A stretch of 64,000 nucleotides of DNA from Chrysomallon squamiferum (GCA_012295275.1 CM022669.1:356911-420910), one strand, 5' to 3'. Positions 20,336 to 33,269 are shown, counted from the stretch's first letter. Notes: generated by a model from the sequence alone, not told the origin. A program made the numbers and translations.

Positions 20336-20884
20336 AAATTACAATTAAAAACAAGTCTGGCAAAAAGGCACTAATGAGGTTCTTTCACACACCCTTACCG
20401 CATAACGAATATCTGCTGTACTTTTAAACGTACGCAAATATTCGCATTTTCTTAATATACATGCATATCATAACACAATACATCACATTAGTATAATACA
20501 AACACAATTTCATATCACATCAACATATTATATGATTGGTATACAGAAACAATCTTGCAATAACATGAAACTAATATCAACATGAAAATAATACATACAT
20601 TTATATATGAAAAACACAATACATGATATGATTGGTATGATGGAACATGCAAGAACACACACACACACACACACAGACACACACACACACACACATATAT
20701 AAACATAATACACAATTACAGACATTAACATAAAATAGCCACAGAGGATATGATTCATTTAATAGAATATTAATCAACGTAATGAAAACACAGCATATAA
20801 AATTACACTTCATAATGTTAGGAACCATTTTGGATTTAAACACGTGATCACATTCCTTGTTCCTGAAATATTCTTGCTTGTTTT

Positions 20885-23290
20885 CAAATTTCATGCAAAG
20901 TAGCTGACTGGATGGTCAAGTCCATTTTTGTCTTCTTGCAATACGACAGCTCTCGGTCCTATTTGACTAGCATCATAAGATAGTTTAAAGAGAAGGTGGT
21001 AATCAAGTGCAGTCATTATATGTTTCGACGATAACATCTTTTCCAAGCGCTTCAATACTTTTTCACATTTTTCCGTCCAAAGAAATTTCACATCTTTTCT
21101 GGCCAAATTCGCAGTGAACCACCTATAGTAACCAGCCATGAGCAGAATGTGGTGAACTTCTCGTCGATTAGTTGGTGCGGGGTTTTTGATAATACACAAA
21201 CTCTTGACTTTCACAGCGCTGAATCGTCCACTTGAAATCTTGGGTGCTCCCGTTCGTCACGCTTGGTGCATCTGGAGATAGTGAGTGGTGCTCTTTGATT
21301 GGTTGTGGTAGTTCCAGTCGCTGTGTGTTGTTATGGTAATCCAACGACGCGTCCAGGTTTTCACGTTCTTGACTGTTTGACAGTTTGGGATCAGCTGTCG
21401 CCAGATCGTGATTTTGGATGTATTCTGTTTTGACATACACTGGCCTGATGAGTAGTACTGGTTTTCTGTCATGATATGCTGTTAACAACTTGATATGACA
21501 AAATCTAGTTTTTCTGTCAGTAGTATTAAAATGTAACCTGTGGTGCTCACCTTTTCGTTTAATTACATATGGTCTGAAATATATACATGGCGAAGAATCT
21601 TTTTGTAATGGTAAGTATGACAATACTTTATCCACCTGATTAAATTCCCTAAACATAGCTTTCTTATAAACTGGGCTAGGATTTTAGTTTTTGTATGCCT
21701 TTTTTCTAATTCGGTAGCTTGCCAAAGGTTTTCTTTAACTTTTGAAACATGGTTAAGTAAATTTCCTGAACTGTTTTCCTGTAACCAGCTGTCCTTAATT
21801 AAACTAAGAAGCCCCTTTTACGTATGTCCATACACCAGTTCAAAATGGGAGAATCCTAGAGATTCTTGTTTCGAATCTCGGCAGAGACAAGCTTTGTCCC
21901 AAGCACACACGAAATATCACACCTTACTGGTGGTTCCTTATCGCTTATTACTACTGGATCACGTGATCCCGACGTAGCAACCGATGCGCTAACATTACGC
22001 TTTGCTGCTTTCGTCTCTGCTGAATGACTTACAAACGTTTCTGTCAAATCAATAAGTTCTACACCTGGCAATTTAGCTTTTGCCGAAAGCCGGATGAAAT
22101 AACATATCTACTTCTGGTTCAGCACTAACAAGTGACTCTGCTAGTTCTAAAATATCACAACCTGTGTGACGACATCTGTCTGTTAAGTCCTTTCCAAGTA
22201 ACAAATCAATGTTCACACATGTTAACTGACCTGTAACTCCTAACACTACATTACCTGTCACAAATGTCGAACGCACAAACACCTCGACTAATGGAATGTT
22301 TATACAGGTCAGCCTACAGCTCTAATACTTACACATCTTCCTGTCTGTTTATAAGATATTTTATTTAGAGCATTTTCCAGTATTAAACTTTCATATGCCC
22401 AGGTATCTCTGAAAATCGACAATGATTCAGTAATATCTGTTTGCAACATATCGCAAATCTCGCCAGTAGATACATAGTGACAACTTTATTCCTACTTGGC
22501 ATATCTAGCAACCTAACTGCCTCCAAATTCCTATCCATCTAAACAAATCCAAAATCTTTATCATTATCTATTTTCATCTTAAAACAATTAGCAATTAAAT
22601 CATTAGTCATATGACAATAACTGAATCTAGGACGAAAAGATTTAGCCTCAGTAAATAACTTGGAATGGCTATAACCCGTAGATGGTTGACACTCAGCCTG
22701 GCTAGTCATTCTCTTATCAACTGACCCAGAACTCGACTAATGCTTAAAATCTGAACCATTTGTCCTAATATTCCCATCTGTAGAAAGTCGATTACCAGTT
22801 GACTGCAAAGTTTGATGAATTAACGGGTCGTTATGGGCTGTGGCTGCCGCTTCGTCGTAACTACAAATCTTTTGGTCCTCTAAATGAGCCAGCACAGGCA
22901 AAGGTAAGGATCGTTTGAATTCTTCTAAAATCATTCATTCTCAAACTTATCATTGACATTCTGGGATTTTAACCACATATCAAATAAACCTGCCTTTTTC
23001 GCTAGAATATAACTCTAAGTATCGGATTCGGATTTTTCAAAACTTCTAAACTGCTGTCTATGCACTTCACTGGTTAGCTGGTTTGCTCTTAACACTGCCT
23101 CTTTTTGTTTTTGACAATCTTTAGCATGCTCTTCACTTTAAGAATTACTCGCGTCATTGGCCTTCCCTCTTAATCAATGTTGCGCTAATAATGAGCATTC
23201 GTCTTCAGGCCAGTCTAACTGACTCGCCACCCGTTCAAATGATTGAAAGAATCTGTCTACCTTTTCTTGTTCAAACACGGGTACCAATGC
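20885..23290 (-). mobile_element. degenerate, rearranged Ty3/gypsy-type LTR retrotransposon
   Basis: On the minus strand, reading from high to low coordinates, four recognisable parts occur. (1) About 23270-22737: gag-like sequence (ILEEFKRSLPLPVLAHLEDQ), with several stops. (2) About 22282-21856: a protease-region fragment (LLLGKDL motif). (3) About 21656-21170: a C-terminal integrase-type segment (FRPYVIKRKGEHHRLHF). (4) 21214-20891: the end of reverse transcriptase and start of RNase H (LLMAGYYRWFTANLARKDV, then LSYDASQIG). The reverse transcriptase core and the integrase catalytic core are missing. RT lies after the integrase tail, the reverse of normal pol order, so the copy is scrambled as well as decayed. 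No long terminal repeats were identified. Confidence 0.8.
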
Positions 23291-23334
23291 TTCAGTAATT
23301 TTGAAAGTACTGCGTTTCTGTTTGAGTTACTTTC

Positions 23335-23955
23335 GCGAGATTCCATTCTATGGAAAACAGTGTTCGCGACAGACAGCCTTATTTTATACAAAATGTTTTC
23401 TAGAGGCAGCCGCATTTTATACAAAACAATGTTTTACCTGAAACAGCCTTATTTTATACAAAACCAGCTTTTTTAGAAACAGCTGTGTTTTACACAAAAG
23501 AAGGTTTTCTAGAGACAGCCGTATTCTATGGAAAACAATGTTCGCAAGAGACAATCGTATTTTACATAAAATAATGTTTTACTAGAAAGAGCCGTATTTT
23601 ATAGAAAACAAGGTTTTGTAGAAACAGCCGTATTTTACACACAAGACGGTTTTCTAGAGACAGCTGTATTCAGTGGAAAACAATGTTTGCAAGAGATAGC
23701 AGTATTTTACACAAAACAATTTTTTCTCGAGATTGCGGTGTTTTATACGAAACAGTATTTTCCAGAGACATCGGTATTTTATACGAAAAAATGCTTTCTA
23801 GAGACAGCTGTATTTTATACGAAAGAATGCTTTCTAGAGACAGCTGTATTCTATGGAACACAGTGTTTTCTCTAGACAGGTGTATTTTAGACAAAACAGT
23901 CTTTTGTAGAGACAGCCGTATTATACATAAAACAATGTTTGCTAGAGAGTCTATT
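23335..23955. repeat. minisatellite, second half of the interrupted 35-40 bp array
   Basis: Units such as TTTCTAGAGACAGCTGTATT followed by a variable ATACGAAAGAATGC part, about 16 copies, the same family as 19545-20335. It is followed by a GT-rich tract to about 24040. Confidence 0.85.
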
Positions 23956-24909
23956 TTATACACAGCGATGACTGTGCGTGTATGCCTAGGTGTATGTGTG
24001 TGTTTATGTTGGTTTTGTGTGTATGCGTGTGTGAGGGTGTGTTATCTAAATCCAATTACTTGCAAATAAAGCACGAAGTTTAAGAGATTTTTGCATTTTT
24101 GTTTTCCGTGATTAATGGTAAATTAATGCGCATATATTATCTCCTATATCAAAATCAAATTAATTATAGAAGCAATGTAAATAAATTTAATGCTGAGAGA
24201 AAAATCAAATAAGAAACAGCTGTGAATGAAACAATGAAAAGATTGATTTGTTCACTAAGAATTACAGTTATTAGTTTCGTCGGCCAGGCTTGAGAACATG
24301 CATTCGCACAACTGTTACGATATTATAACAGGTTACATGACAAGTAAATCAATTTCCTTTTTATAATTTTCAGTTTTAGAAAACAGTTTTTGTTTAAAAT
24401 ATGTATAAATATATATACTCTGCCGCATTCACAGTCTGCTGTTTGATTGGCAGTAAGAAGAGTGTTAGCAAATATACTTGAATCAGAGGCAGCACTGAAA
24501 TCATAGTCTAACGATAAGAAAGGTTGTGATAATTCGAAGGAGGTGAGCAGAGCACTATTTCTTCTGAATTGTCGATTATAGACGTTCAGTGCCAGATCTA
24601 ACGTTGAGGTAAAAATCACACACTCGCAAAGATATACACAACGACAGACATACAGATATTTGTTTATATTTTAACGATAATTTCTGCCATACAAAATCCA
24701 TTATGCCAGATCATAGGCATATGTGAGTGTGTGTCTGTGTGAATCTTTATAAGCACGCAAAAATATATGTAACCTATAATTTTTGTATTATATAGGTATG
24801 ACCTCGACAATTAAAAAAATAACCGTGACAAAAATAAAATAGCTGAATATTACAACTCAGTGCAGTATTAAGAATAAAACCTTTTGTTTGTTACTGGGTT
24901 GATGACATC

Positions 24910-25450
24910 ATGGTTCCAAACAGAAAAATCCTTGTTGTCATTTGGTCACCAGTTTCTGTTTTTCTCATAATCGATTTGCTCTTCTGGAAGCACCTTTTCG
25001 TTTTCTTCAGACGTTTCTTATATTATCAAGGTTCAAGAAATAGACAGAATATTTTTGTCCAACTTAATTCACAAAACTCCTGCAGCTGGTGACAAAAAAG
25101 AGTCAGTCTGTGAAAACAAAACTGATTTCGGATTCATCAGCAGTCATATCAGGAAAGAAATATTCAAAAATTATTTCCTTCCAGGATAACACTTTGATAA
25201 AAACTCTTGGAACATGGTATGTTCCAAATAAACAGAAAATGGTGAATAACGAAGTTCTAAGCTACTTTTTGCCGTGTATGTCGACGAGAGATCAAGTACT
25301 GATGCTTCTTACTTTGGACAGATTTTTTGAGGCAGTGTTCGTAACTGTAAGTCTGTGTCCTATTTGCATAAGGAAAACAAATTTCTAGAGTTTGTTTCGA
25401 TAAACTGTAGACGACTGTATGAATTCTTTCCTTTCGTGTTTCGTCAATGA
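24910..25450 (+). pseudogene. LicD-domain pseudogene A2 (internal deletion)
   Basis: It keeps the family start (MVPNRKILVVIWSPVSVFLI, context GATGACATCATGGT) and the stem region, then shifts frame around 25083-25095, where the A1 reading AGTTGGCGACAAG has become AGCTGGTGACAAA. It continues as NKQKMVNNEVLSYFLPCMST but jumps at about 25335 from DRFFEA directly to the C-terminal part CKSVSYLHKENKF-like sequence, removing roughly 440 bp that hold the whole LicD core. It ends at a premature TGA (25448-25450) after FVFRQ. It cannot make an active enzyme. Confidence 0.85.
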
Positions 25451-25489
25451 TATCCAAGACATTTATATTCCTTCCAAATAACTTTTATT

Positions 25490-27818
25490 TGAAATACACA
25501 AAACTATAGACAGAGAGCTCCTCAGTCCAAATTGCTTCTTCATTGTGAATATATGTTTTGAGAAATTAGTTTTATAAATTCTTTACATTTGAAAGAAGCC
25601 AGATATCTGGCAATAGTTACTAAAGATTGTTTTTCAATTCCTGACAAAAAACAGTTCTCAAAATGCCAAATATGATGCGTCCCAGAGAGAATCGATGAAA
25701 TTTCAGTTTTTCTTGGTAGATCAACTTTATTTCGTGATCAGGGAAAAGCATTGTATTTTTATTTTGTAGCACCGAATAGCGTTTCTCTATTCTAGCTTCA
25801 GTCACTCATTGGTTTAAATTGTTTTGGTAACTAAACTTAAGTACATATATATTAAAATACATACATATATACATACATTATATACACACACACACACACA
25901 CACAAAAATACGTACGTACGCACGTCATTCACATACATATACACATATTTGCATTGATTATACAGGTATATATACCTACCTACCAATGTATTTACGCACA
26001 AACGTTCGTACATGCTTACGTTACATAATTTAAGTTTCTTCAAAGTGCAAGCTATATATATATTTTTTTTCCGGAACAAATGTAATAGTACAGATGGGAC
26101 TTTGAAAACAATACAAAAATCGGTATAATATATATATATATATGTACACACACATATACATATATACATACATATGGAACTTTTACGAAAATTAAATATA
26201 TATATATATATATTCAAACACACACACACTGTATTGTATTATTTAGATAAAGAAACACCTGTTAAAGTAGCAGTAACAAGGTACTAAACACTTTATGAAA
26301 ACTGCAGGTGTTATTCTGGTCAGCCATGCATTCGTCCAAATACTGCAACAGGTGAGAAATTAGTTGGCAAACCAATTGATTTCCTTTACATAATTTTCCT
26401 TTCTTGGACTAGTTTAATAACTGACTCAGAACTGAAATATGTATAACGTGTGGACTTTGACGTGTCCATGCTCTGACGTTTAACTGTAAGTAAGAACAGT
26501 GCTCAGAAATATGAGACAGAACTCAAAAGCCTTGTTACTGGAATATGCCACGTAGTGAGAAAAGAACTGTAATAATTCATATGCATTTGAAAGTGAACTG
26601 TTGCTTCTGAATTGTCGACAGCAGACATTCGATCCCAGATCTAACATAAAGGTAAAATAACAAATATACTACACATACCCAGACAAACATGCATACGCAC
26701 AGCCGAGTCTACTTGTCTGTGTTTAATGATTATTTTTATGATATTATATTTATTGTGTTTGCTTGTTATGTCATCTGTTATGTGTATGTATGTGCATCTG
26801 TACAATTTGTGAATGCATATAAATATGTATGTAAAAAAGATTTTCCATATTATCAGTACATATAATGTGTGAATAGACAAAGACACTAAAAGTCATTCTA
26901 ACAATTTCGTAGATATATTTTATATTATTTATTTATTTATTTACGTATTTATATATTTGTTTATTCGTTGATGTGTTGATTTTGTACGGCTATTTGAAAG
27001 TAAATTACGAGAGAAACCTACTAAGTGTTAATTTTTACGTTCTCTGATCACTATGCAGGATCTGTCATTTTCACACTATCAAGATTTTCATTGGAAGGTT
27101 TTCGTTTGAACCACTGAATGATCTGTTTTGCATTTTTATACTCATAGCTAAATCATTGTTTATGAAAGGTTTAGAAACTGTCGAAGACTCAGAAATAGTT
27201 CTTTTGCAGTCCAGTCTATTTCAATCATCCCAAAGTGTTATCCCTTTCAGACTTACTTTTGTTGTTGTATGTTTCAGTGACTGAGACACTGGAGTCTTGT
27301 ACACAGAACTCGGTCTGTCCAGTCCATTTCAAGAATCCCTACAAGCTTTTGTCACTTTAGTAGAATTAGCTTCATAGGCATGATTGTGCTTCTCTTGTTT
27401 TCTAGTTTTAAAATTTGTATTCTCATTATGAACGTTAGGTCATTTTAACTGTTCTCAAAGCCAGTTTGAAAATTAGAAAAAACAAACGAAATACAGAGTC
27501 ACACACACAACAACACAAATATCAAAAAGAACAACAAAAAAAGAAACCCAATAAAAGCAATACGAAACAGCCCACGTAAGTATGCCTATATGTATGTCTG
27601 TGTTTCTGTATATATGGACGTGTATTGTGTATACGTACGTGTTTGTGTTTGTCTCTCTATGTATTTATGTAAATTAAGTGATTTCATCTTTTTTGTTTTA
27701 TCTTTTCTAGATATGAATTGGGCAGTTCCAGAATGAACGTTAAATGAAACAGACTGAATACATTGTTACCAAGATAAAAACAATCACACTGTTTGTTTCT
27801 TGATGATTTGATGACATC
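25490..27818 (+). repeat. segmental duplication, copy 2: upstream flank of LicD copy A3
   Basis: Matches 15410-18398 in order and orientation, with many small differences and without the extra segment of about 350 bp. It contains the conserved putative 5' UTR donor (26652) and acceptor (27710). TA/CA microsatellites lie at 25845-26225. Confidence 0.75.
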
Positions 27819-28873
27819 ATGGTGCAACAGAAAAAAAGTGTTATTGTCATTTGTTCACTGGTTTTTGTTTTTCTCATAATCAACTTGCTCTTATGGCAGA
27901 ACATTTTCATTTTCTCCAGGCATTACTTATGCAGGAACATTTACACTCAAGGCTCAAGAAACAGAGAGAATAATTTCCCTAAACTGAATTCAGAAAATAA
28001 ACGGCAGTTGGCGACAAGAAACAATCAATCTGTGAAAACAAAAATGATTTCGGATTTGTCATCTCTCATATCAAGAAAGAAATATTCAAAGATTATTTCT
28101 TTCCAGAACGACACTCTGAGAAAAACTCTCGGAACATGGTATGTTCCAAATAAACAGAAAATGGTGAATAACGAAGTTCTAAGATACTTTTGCCGTGTAT
28201 GTCGACGAGAGATCAAGTACTGATGCTTCTTACTTTGGACAGATTTATTGAGGCTTGCAAACAGGGAAACTTAACCTGCTTTCTGTGGGGAGGATCTCTT
28301 CTTGGTGCTTACAGACATCATGGAATTATTCCTTGGGACGATGATTTGGATGTGATCGTAGTTGGTCCGAGTCTTGACAAGATTCGAAATGTTTTGTCAC
28401 GAGTGCCTGATTACGAACTTCATCATCCTGTCGAGTTTCAGTGGAAATTTTACCGTAATGATCTTCCTTCACTTACTGGTCAGCTCTATAAGTATCCCTT
28501 CATTGACATATTTATGTTCTTGGAAAATTCTACGCACGTGTTTGGTGGGTTTCGCGATATAAAACATTACGTATACAAAAAAGAGGATGTGTATCCAATT
28601 CAGTTTCGACAGTTTGAAAACAGGCAGATGCCAGTACCATGTAATACAGAAAAGTTCCTTAAGATATACAGTATTCGTAACTGTAAGTCTGTGTCCTATT
28701 TGCATAAGGAAAACAAATTTATACAGTTTGTTTCAATAAATTGTAGACGACTGTATGAATTCTTTCCTTTCGTGTTTCGTCAAAAAGATCCAAGAACTGG
28801 TCAAGACACGGAAACATTGAAAATAGGAAATGAATCAGTGTGGACAGTGTCTGTATCTAAACAATGCAAGTGA
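27819..28873 (+). pseudogene. LicD-domain gene copy A3 with one 1-base frameshift
   Basis: Almost identical to A1: same start, anchor, stem, [23 protein letters not shown] and C-terminus, with six residue differences over about 124 residues of the core. The only lesion is one missing T in a T-run at 28188-28191 (TACTTTTGCCG where A1 has TACTTTTTGCCG), which separates a 134-codon upstream frame from a 227-codon downstream frame. It is either a very young pseudogene or a functional gene with a homopolymer sequencing error. Confidence 0.8.
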
Positions 28874-29997
28874 AGACGTTTATTTATTTTTTATTATTAT
28901 TTTTATTATTTTTTTTTTATCTTGTTTTATGTACAAACCTGTAGAAAATACACCAGAAAACAATGGTTCATAGATAACGCTACCCAAACAAAACAAAGTT
29001 TTATAAAGAACTTTTCACAAAAAAGTGTTTGATAGACGATGCTACCTAAAAAGAAAAAGATGATAATGATACGTTCTTGATAAACGCTGTTTTTAATTCC
29101 AATCATGGCTGAAACTTGTTATATTGCAGATCATGAGTCTTGTGTAAGCGAACTTTGTACCGATTCATTTATTGAGTTGCAGACCTCAGCAAAATTGAAC
29201 ATACAAGACTAAACTATAGATAAACGTGTTTATAATTACATTACTATTACTGTTTGATGATTACCTGATAATCGTGATCTGTCTCAGTTGTATTTAACTA
29301 GGTACGATGTGAATCACTTAGATTCATTGTTGCATCTAAAACAACTTTAAGCTTAATTTGTTTTTCTCAAATTTGGAAAATAAAGTTCTTCAGTGGTATG
29401 TAATTTATTGTCTGTTCACATTTTCGATTAGTTTTATCGCTACTGAAAATCTTTCGTTTCGTATTTGTTCTGTGATTTAATAGTGATGTTGTTACTTTTG
29501 TAAAGGATTATTTGATATCACCACAAACGAATGCACGCAGGTGGTTAAGATTATCGTTTCTGACAGAACTTTCTAAAATCAATTTCTTTTCTTAATACTC
29601 ATATTACCATTAGTGTTCTTTTTTTATTGCTCTGTCATGAAACCATAAAAAATGTTTCAAATCGTACCTCATATTTCATGTTATCATTTTCTTTAATTTC
29701 GTTTTGTTTTTCCGTCTGATTACTTACATTTTTTACTTTATTTTTATTTTCTATTCAAATTATTTTTAAAATGTAGACGTATATTTCTGGTTGTATTTGT
29801 GGTGAATATCATTAAACATAATTCAGTGTTAAAATGTTGCCGGTCTCGTTTACAACAGCAACAGCTTGCAGTTTAAAATTAATGTATTTCACAATGTCAT
29901 ATCTTGCAGCGCCTAAGTAAATTCCGATAACGTGATCGGCGGGCTTTGACGTTGACGCAGACGTCTCCCTGTCATTTCACTCACGTGTTCTGTGTGA

Positions 29998-30215
29998 GAA
30001 ACGTTTGGGCTCGTTGTTAGTGATGACGTTCGAGTATGGGCTCGTTGTTAGTGATGACGTTCGAGTTTGGGCTCGTTGTTAGTGATGACGTTCGAGTTTG
30101 GGCTCGTTGCTAGTGATGACGTTCGAGTTTGGGCTCGTTGCTAGTGATGACGTTCGAGTTTGGGCTCGTTGCTAGTGATGACGTTCGAGTTTGGGCTCGT
30201 AGCTAGTGATGACAT
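29998..30215. repeat. 31-bp minisatellite with TGACG cores, about seven units
   Basis: Units TTTGGGCTCGTTGTTAGTGA + TGACGTTCGAG in near-perfect tandem. Each unit carries a TGACG half-site of the CREB/ATF type, and further TGACG(T) motifs occur in the adjoining 60-80 bases. Confidence 0.9.
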
Positions 30216-30229
30216 TGGATAGGTGTCGT

Positions 30230-30660
30230 CATGCTGGAGGAGTAATGGCGATTTGTGCACGATCAGCACAGACATTGACGTCATGAAAAACTAAATGTTG
30301 ACCCACACGCTGACCAAACAGGACGACAATGTTGTCACGGTAGTACTGCCCATTGACCCTTCCTTGCACAATATAGGCGATCCTTGTCAGTCACAGTGAT
30401 ACCACTACACATGATAACCGACCTCATGTCAAATCGATAAAATGTGTCACTGTTGATCACATCACGCTGATTTGAATGAGGTCAACAGTCTGTAGACGCT
30501 CTTCATCTTCATCGGAATCAAAGAATAAAAAAGTCTAGAAACAAACCAGTGACAGTTGTAAGATCGAAAGTATGAGAAAGAATGACTGAAACAACGTTCC
30601 ACACTGATTAATCGACCTCACTGGAAATCGTCAAAATCAAGACTGACTCCCCACGCAGGA
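30230..30660 (-). mobile_element. Tc1-like transposase relic, copy 1
   Basis: The minus strand retains stretches resembling the Tc1 transposase core, such as VIMCSGITVTDKDRLYC followed after a frame change by RDNIVVLFGQRVGQHLVFHD, with stops and shifts between. No terminal repeats were found. The same relic recurs at 39060-39420 as part of the A3/A4 duplication, so it was present before that duplication. Confidence 0.6.
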
Positions 30661-31226
30661 CGGGATTACGTGATGCACGTGCAACTTACTGAAAATTAAA
30701 ATTTCAGGTTCCACTATATTTTTAAACAGCATGTGTTATTTTAAAAGAATTTCAGAATATTTTTCTCGCGGCTGTTTTTCTTCTTCTTAGTCTAACTATT
30801 CACTGACAACGTTGGTTATTTTGTTTATCCTTATTAATGAATTTAATTCGCTCTCTAGTTTTCCCTTCTTTTTAAACATTTTTCTTTCTTTCTTTCTTTA
30901 TTATTTTTTACAATGTAATGTGAGTTACACAATTTAAATCGATGATAGCTATATAATATAATAGACTATTGATATTATACTAAATGTGATTTTGATACCG
31001 CTAAAAGTAAAAAAAATATATATATATATATATATATTAATTAATCAAATTTCATATCAACTTTATTTGGTCATAAAGTTACAGTTCTGTTGGATCAATA
31101 GTATTGAATTTTGTGTGACACAGCTGGGATTCAAGTTAGAAACTAAACAGCAAGGATTTTTCAATGAAAGGCAACATTTATTTTTGTGAGAAGTGATCAT
31201 TTAGCAGTAAAGAAGCAGAAAACCTG

Positions 31227-32189
31227 GTAAGTAAAACCTTGCACTAGTCTAATGTACTAGTACGTTTTAAATCATTTCACTTAGTAATTTTTTGTTCTTG
31301 TTTTAACATTTGTATTCAACTATTACTTTATATTGATATTTATTCATGTTGATATTAATAATAATCGGGACAACATATCGTGCCACTGAGTATATTTTAT
31401 TTTTCGGTTACAATTCTCAGCAAAGTTTTAATGGCTCAGGAAAATGCTTGCCTCAGACCCAAGATTTTCACATTTTAAAAATTCTTCTGTCGCTACCATT
31501 TGTGGCGCTTGTGCTGCACATGTGAATGATAATGTTACTTAATGGAAAAGAAAACCTAATCGGCCCGATATTCAATACACTTTAAAATGCTATGGATATG
31601 TTATTTTTCAGTATATACTAGTTTTAAAACTCTTGCAATAACTACTACTTCTATACACAATTATCAATAACATTACTACCATACCATACCTCTACCATAA
31701 CAACAACTATTATCTACTACTACTATTCCAACTATTGCTATTATAGCTATATCTACCACTACTACTACTACCACTACCAGTATTGTTACTGGTACTACAA
31801 CCACTATTACAATTACAGCTACCACCACCAACAACATTACCATTATGACTACTAGTACTGTGGCCATTATTTCTACTACTACTACCACTACTATTACTAC
31901 TACTACTATGACCACTTCTTCCATACTGCTACTGCACTTTCTGCTACTGCTGCTACTATTATTATCATTATAGTCTCATCGTCATCATGATCAGTATTAT
32001 CTTCACGACTACTACTACTATTACCATTGTTGGTATTATTACTATCATTAGATAACAGAAACTACCGTTCTAGTGTTATTTCTACTGCAGTTACTACTAC
32101 TTCATATTTTGCAGCTGCAACAACTAATACTACTATTCTCATTGTTGTTGTTGTTCATTTATTTCAATTTAATTGTTTTACTTTTGTAG
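31227..32189 (+). other. putative 5' UTR intron of LicD copy B1
   Basis: Donor AACCTG|GTAAGTAAAAC and acceptor CTTTTGTAG|ATCTTG are conserved in the inverted B2 copy (donor 42089, acceptor 41461), where the intron interior has diverged strongly. A second AG at 32213 is also conserved. As in subfamily A, this suggests a non-coding first exon before an intronless coding region. Confidence 0.4.
31640..32150. repeat. trinucleotide-rich tract (ACT/ATT/CAT family)
   Basis: Imperfect ACT, ATT, ACC and TCA triplets over about 500 bp inside the putative B1 5' UTR intron. The matching place in B2 (about 41510-41720) has a shorter, different triplet tract. Confidence 0.85.
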
Positions 32190-32321
32190 ATCTTGATATT
32201 TTAGTCTCTGCAGAGACTCGCTGTCTGTTTGACAGAGGAGGAGGATAAGCAACATTGTCTGAACACCTCTAAAAACTAAAATAATTGTCTTCTCTTTACA
32301 AAAACCTGTCAATCTCTAACA

Positions 32322-33256
32322 ATGGTTAAAATGAGCAATTTGCTAAACGTAAAAGCATTGTTTCTACTTCTTATACCAATGTGTGTTGTGTTTATTACAT
32401 ACGGTTTCTTCACGGTTTTGCCAAAGACGTTAAACATGAACATACTTTGGCAGCAAATTAGCAATAGGGATGCACGACTCGGTCAAATTAACATGGACTT
32501 TGACTTCACAGATTTATGGTACTTCACGAATAAAAACGTAATGGTAAATGACAGTGAACTTAGGCATTTCCTTCCTCGACTGTCAATAAATGACCAAGTT
32601 CTTATGCTGATAACTTTAGAGAAATTTTTTGACACTTGTGAAAAAGCAAAAGTGAAAACTTTTCTCTGGAGCGGATCTCTCCTTGGTGCTTACAGGCACC
32701 AGGGCTTTATTCCGTGGGATGATGATGTTGATGTCATTGTCGTCGATGCAGATTTGTCAAAGGTTCGGACGGCGTTGTCAAGTGTACCGGACTATGATCT
32801 GTACTCACCTGAAAACTTTCAGTGGAAATTCTTTATGAAAAATCTGCCCGAATCTCTACCAGGATTCAAGTCTAAATATCCATTTATAGACATATTTTTC
32901 TTCGATGAAAATTCCACTCACGTATTTGGCCTATTTTCTGGAGTGAAAGGTTACGTTTATAAGAAAAAGACGTCTACCCACTACAACGACGACTGTTTCA
33001 GAACCGATATTTTCCTGCGCCGTGTCACATGAAAAAAATGGTTAAAATGTCTGACGTGACAACCTGCAAATCTTCTCCATATCTGCACAAGGAAAAACGA
33101 AGAATTAATTCTATGTCGATTCCCTGCAGTAAATTATATCAGTTTTACCCTTTCGTTTTCAGACAAAGCGACAGTCGTACTGGATACGAAACTGAAACTT
33201 TGAAAATAGGAAATCAAATTTTACGGACGATTTCAGTGCAAGGCAAATGCAGTTAG
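32322..33256 (+). pseudogene. LicD-domain gene copy B1 with one 1-base frameshift
   Basis: Subfamily B, about 311 residues if uninterrupted. Start [20 protein letters not shown] gives a type II membrane anchor, followed by a short stem, then [25 protein letters not shown] and YPFIDIFFF, and a C-terminus SVQGKCS. The frame breaks at an A-run near 32963-32968, where B1 has five A and its inverted partner B2 has six; the C-terminal 75 codons continue in another frame at 33029-33256. The rest is clean, so this is a recent lesion or an assembly error. Substrate unknown; role inferred only from the LicD family. Confidence 0.8.
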
Positions 33257-33269
33257 TGATTATTGATGA

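Larger units (their letters stand above)
28874..30960 (+). repeat. segmental duplication: 3' flank of A3, partner of 38017-39750
   Basis: The A3 3' flank (ATGTACAAACCTGTAGAAAA, then the GAACTTTGTACCGATTCATT block, a candidate AATAAA near 29380 and a Tc1 relic) recurs after A4 in the same order. The unit duplicated therefore included gene, tail and transposon relic. The 31-bp array at 29998-30215 is absent from the second copy. Confidence 0.8.
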
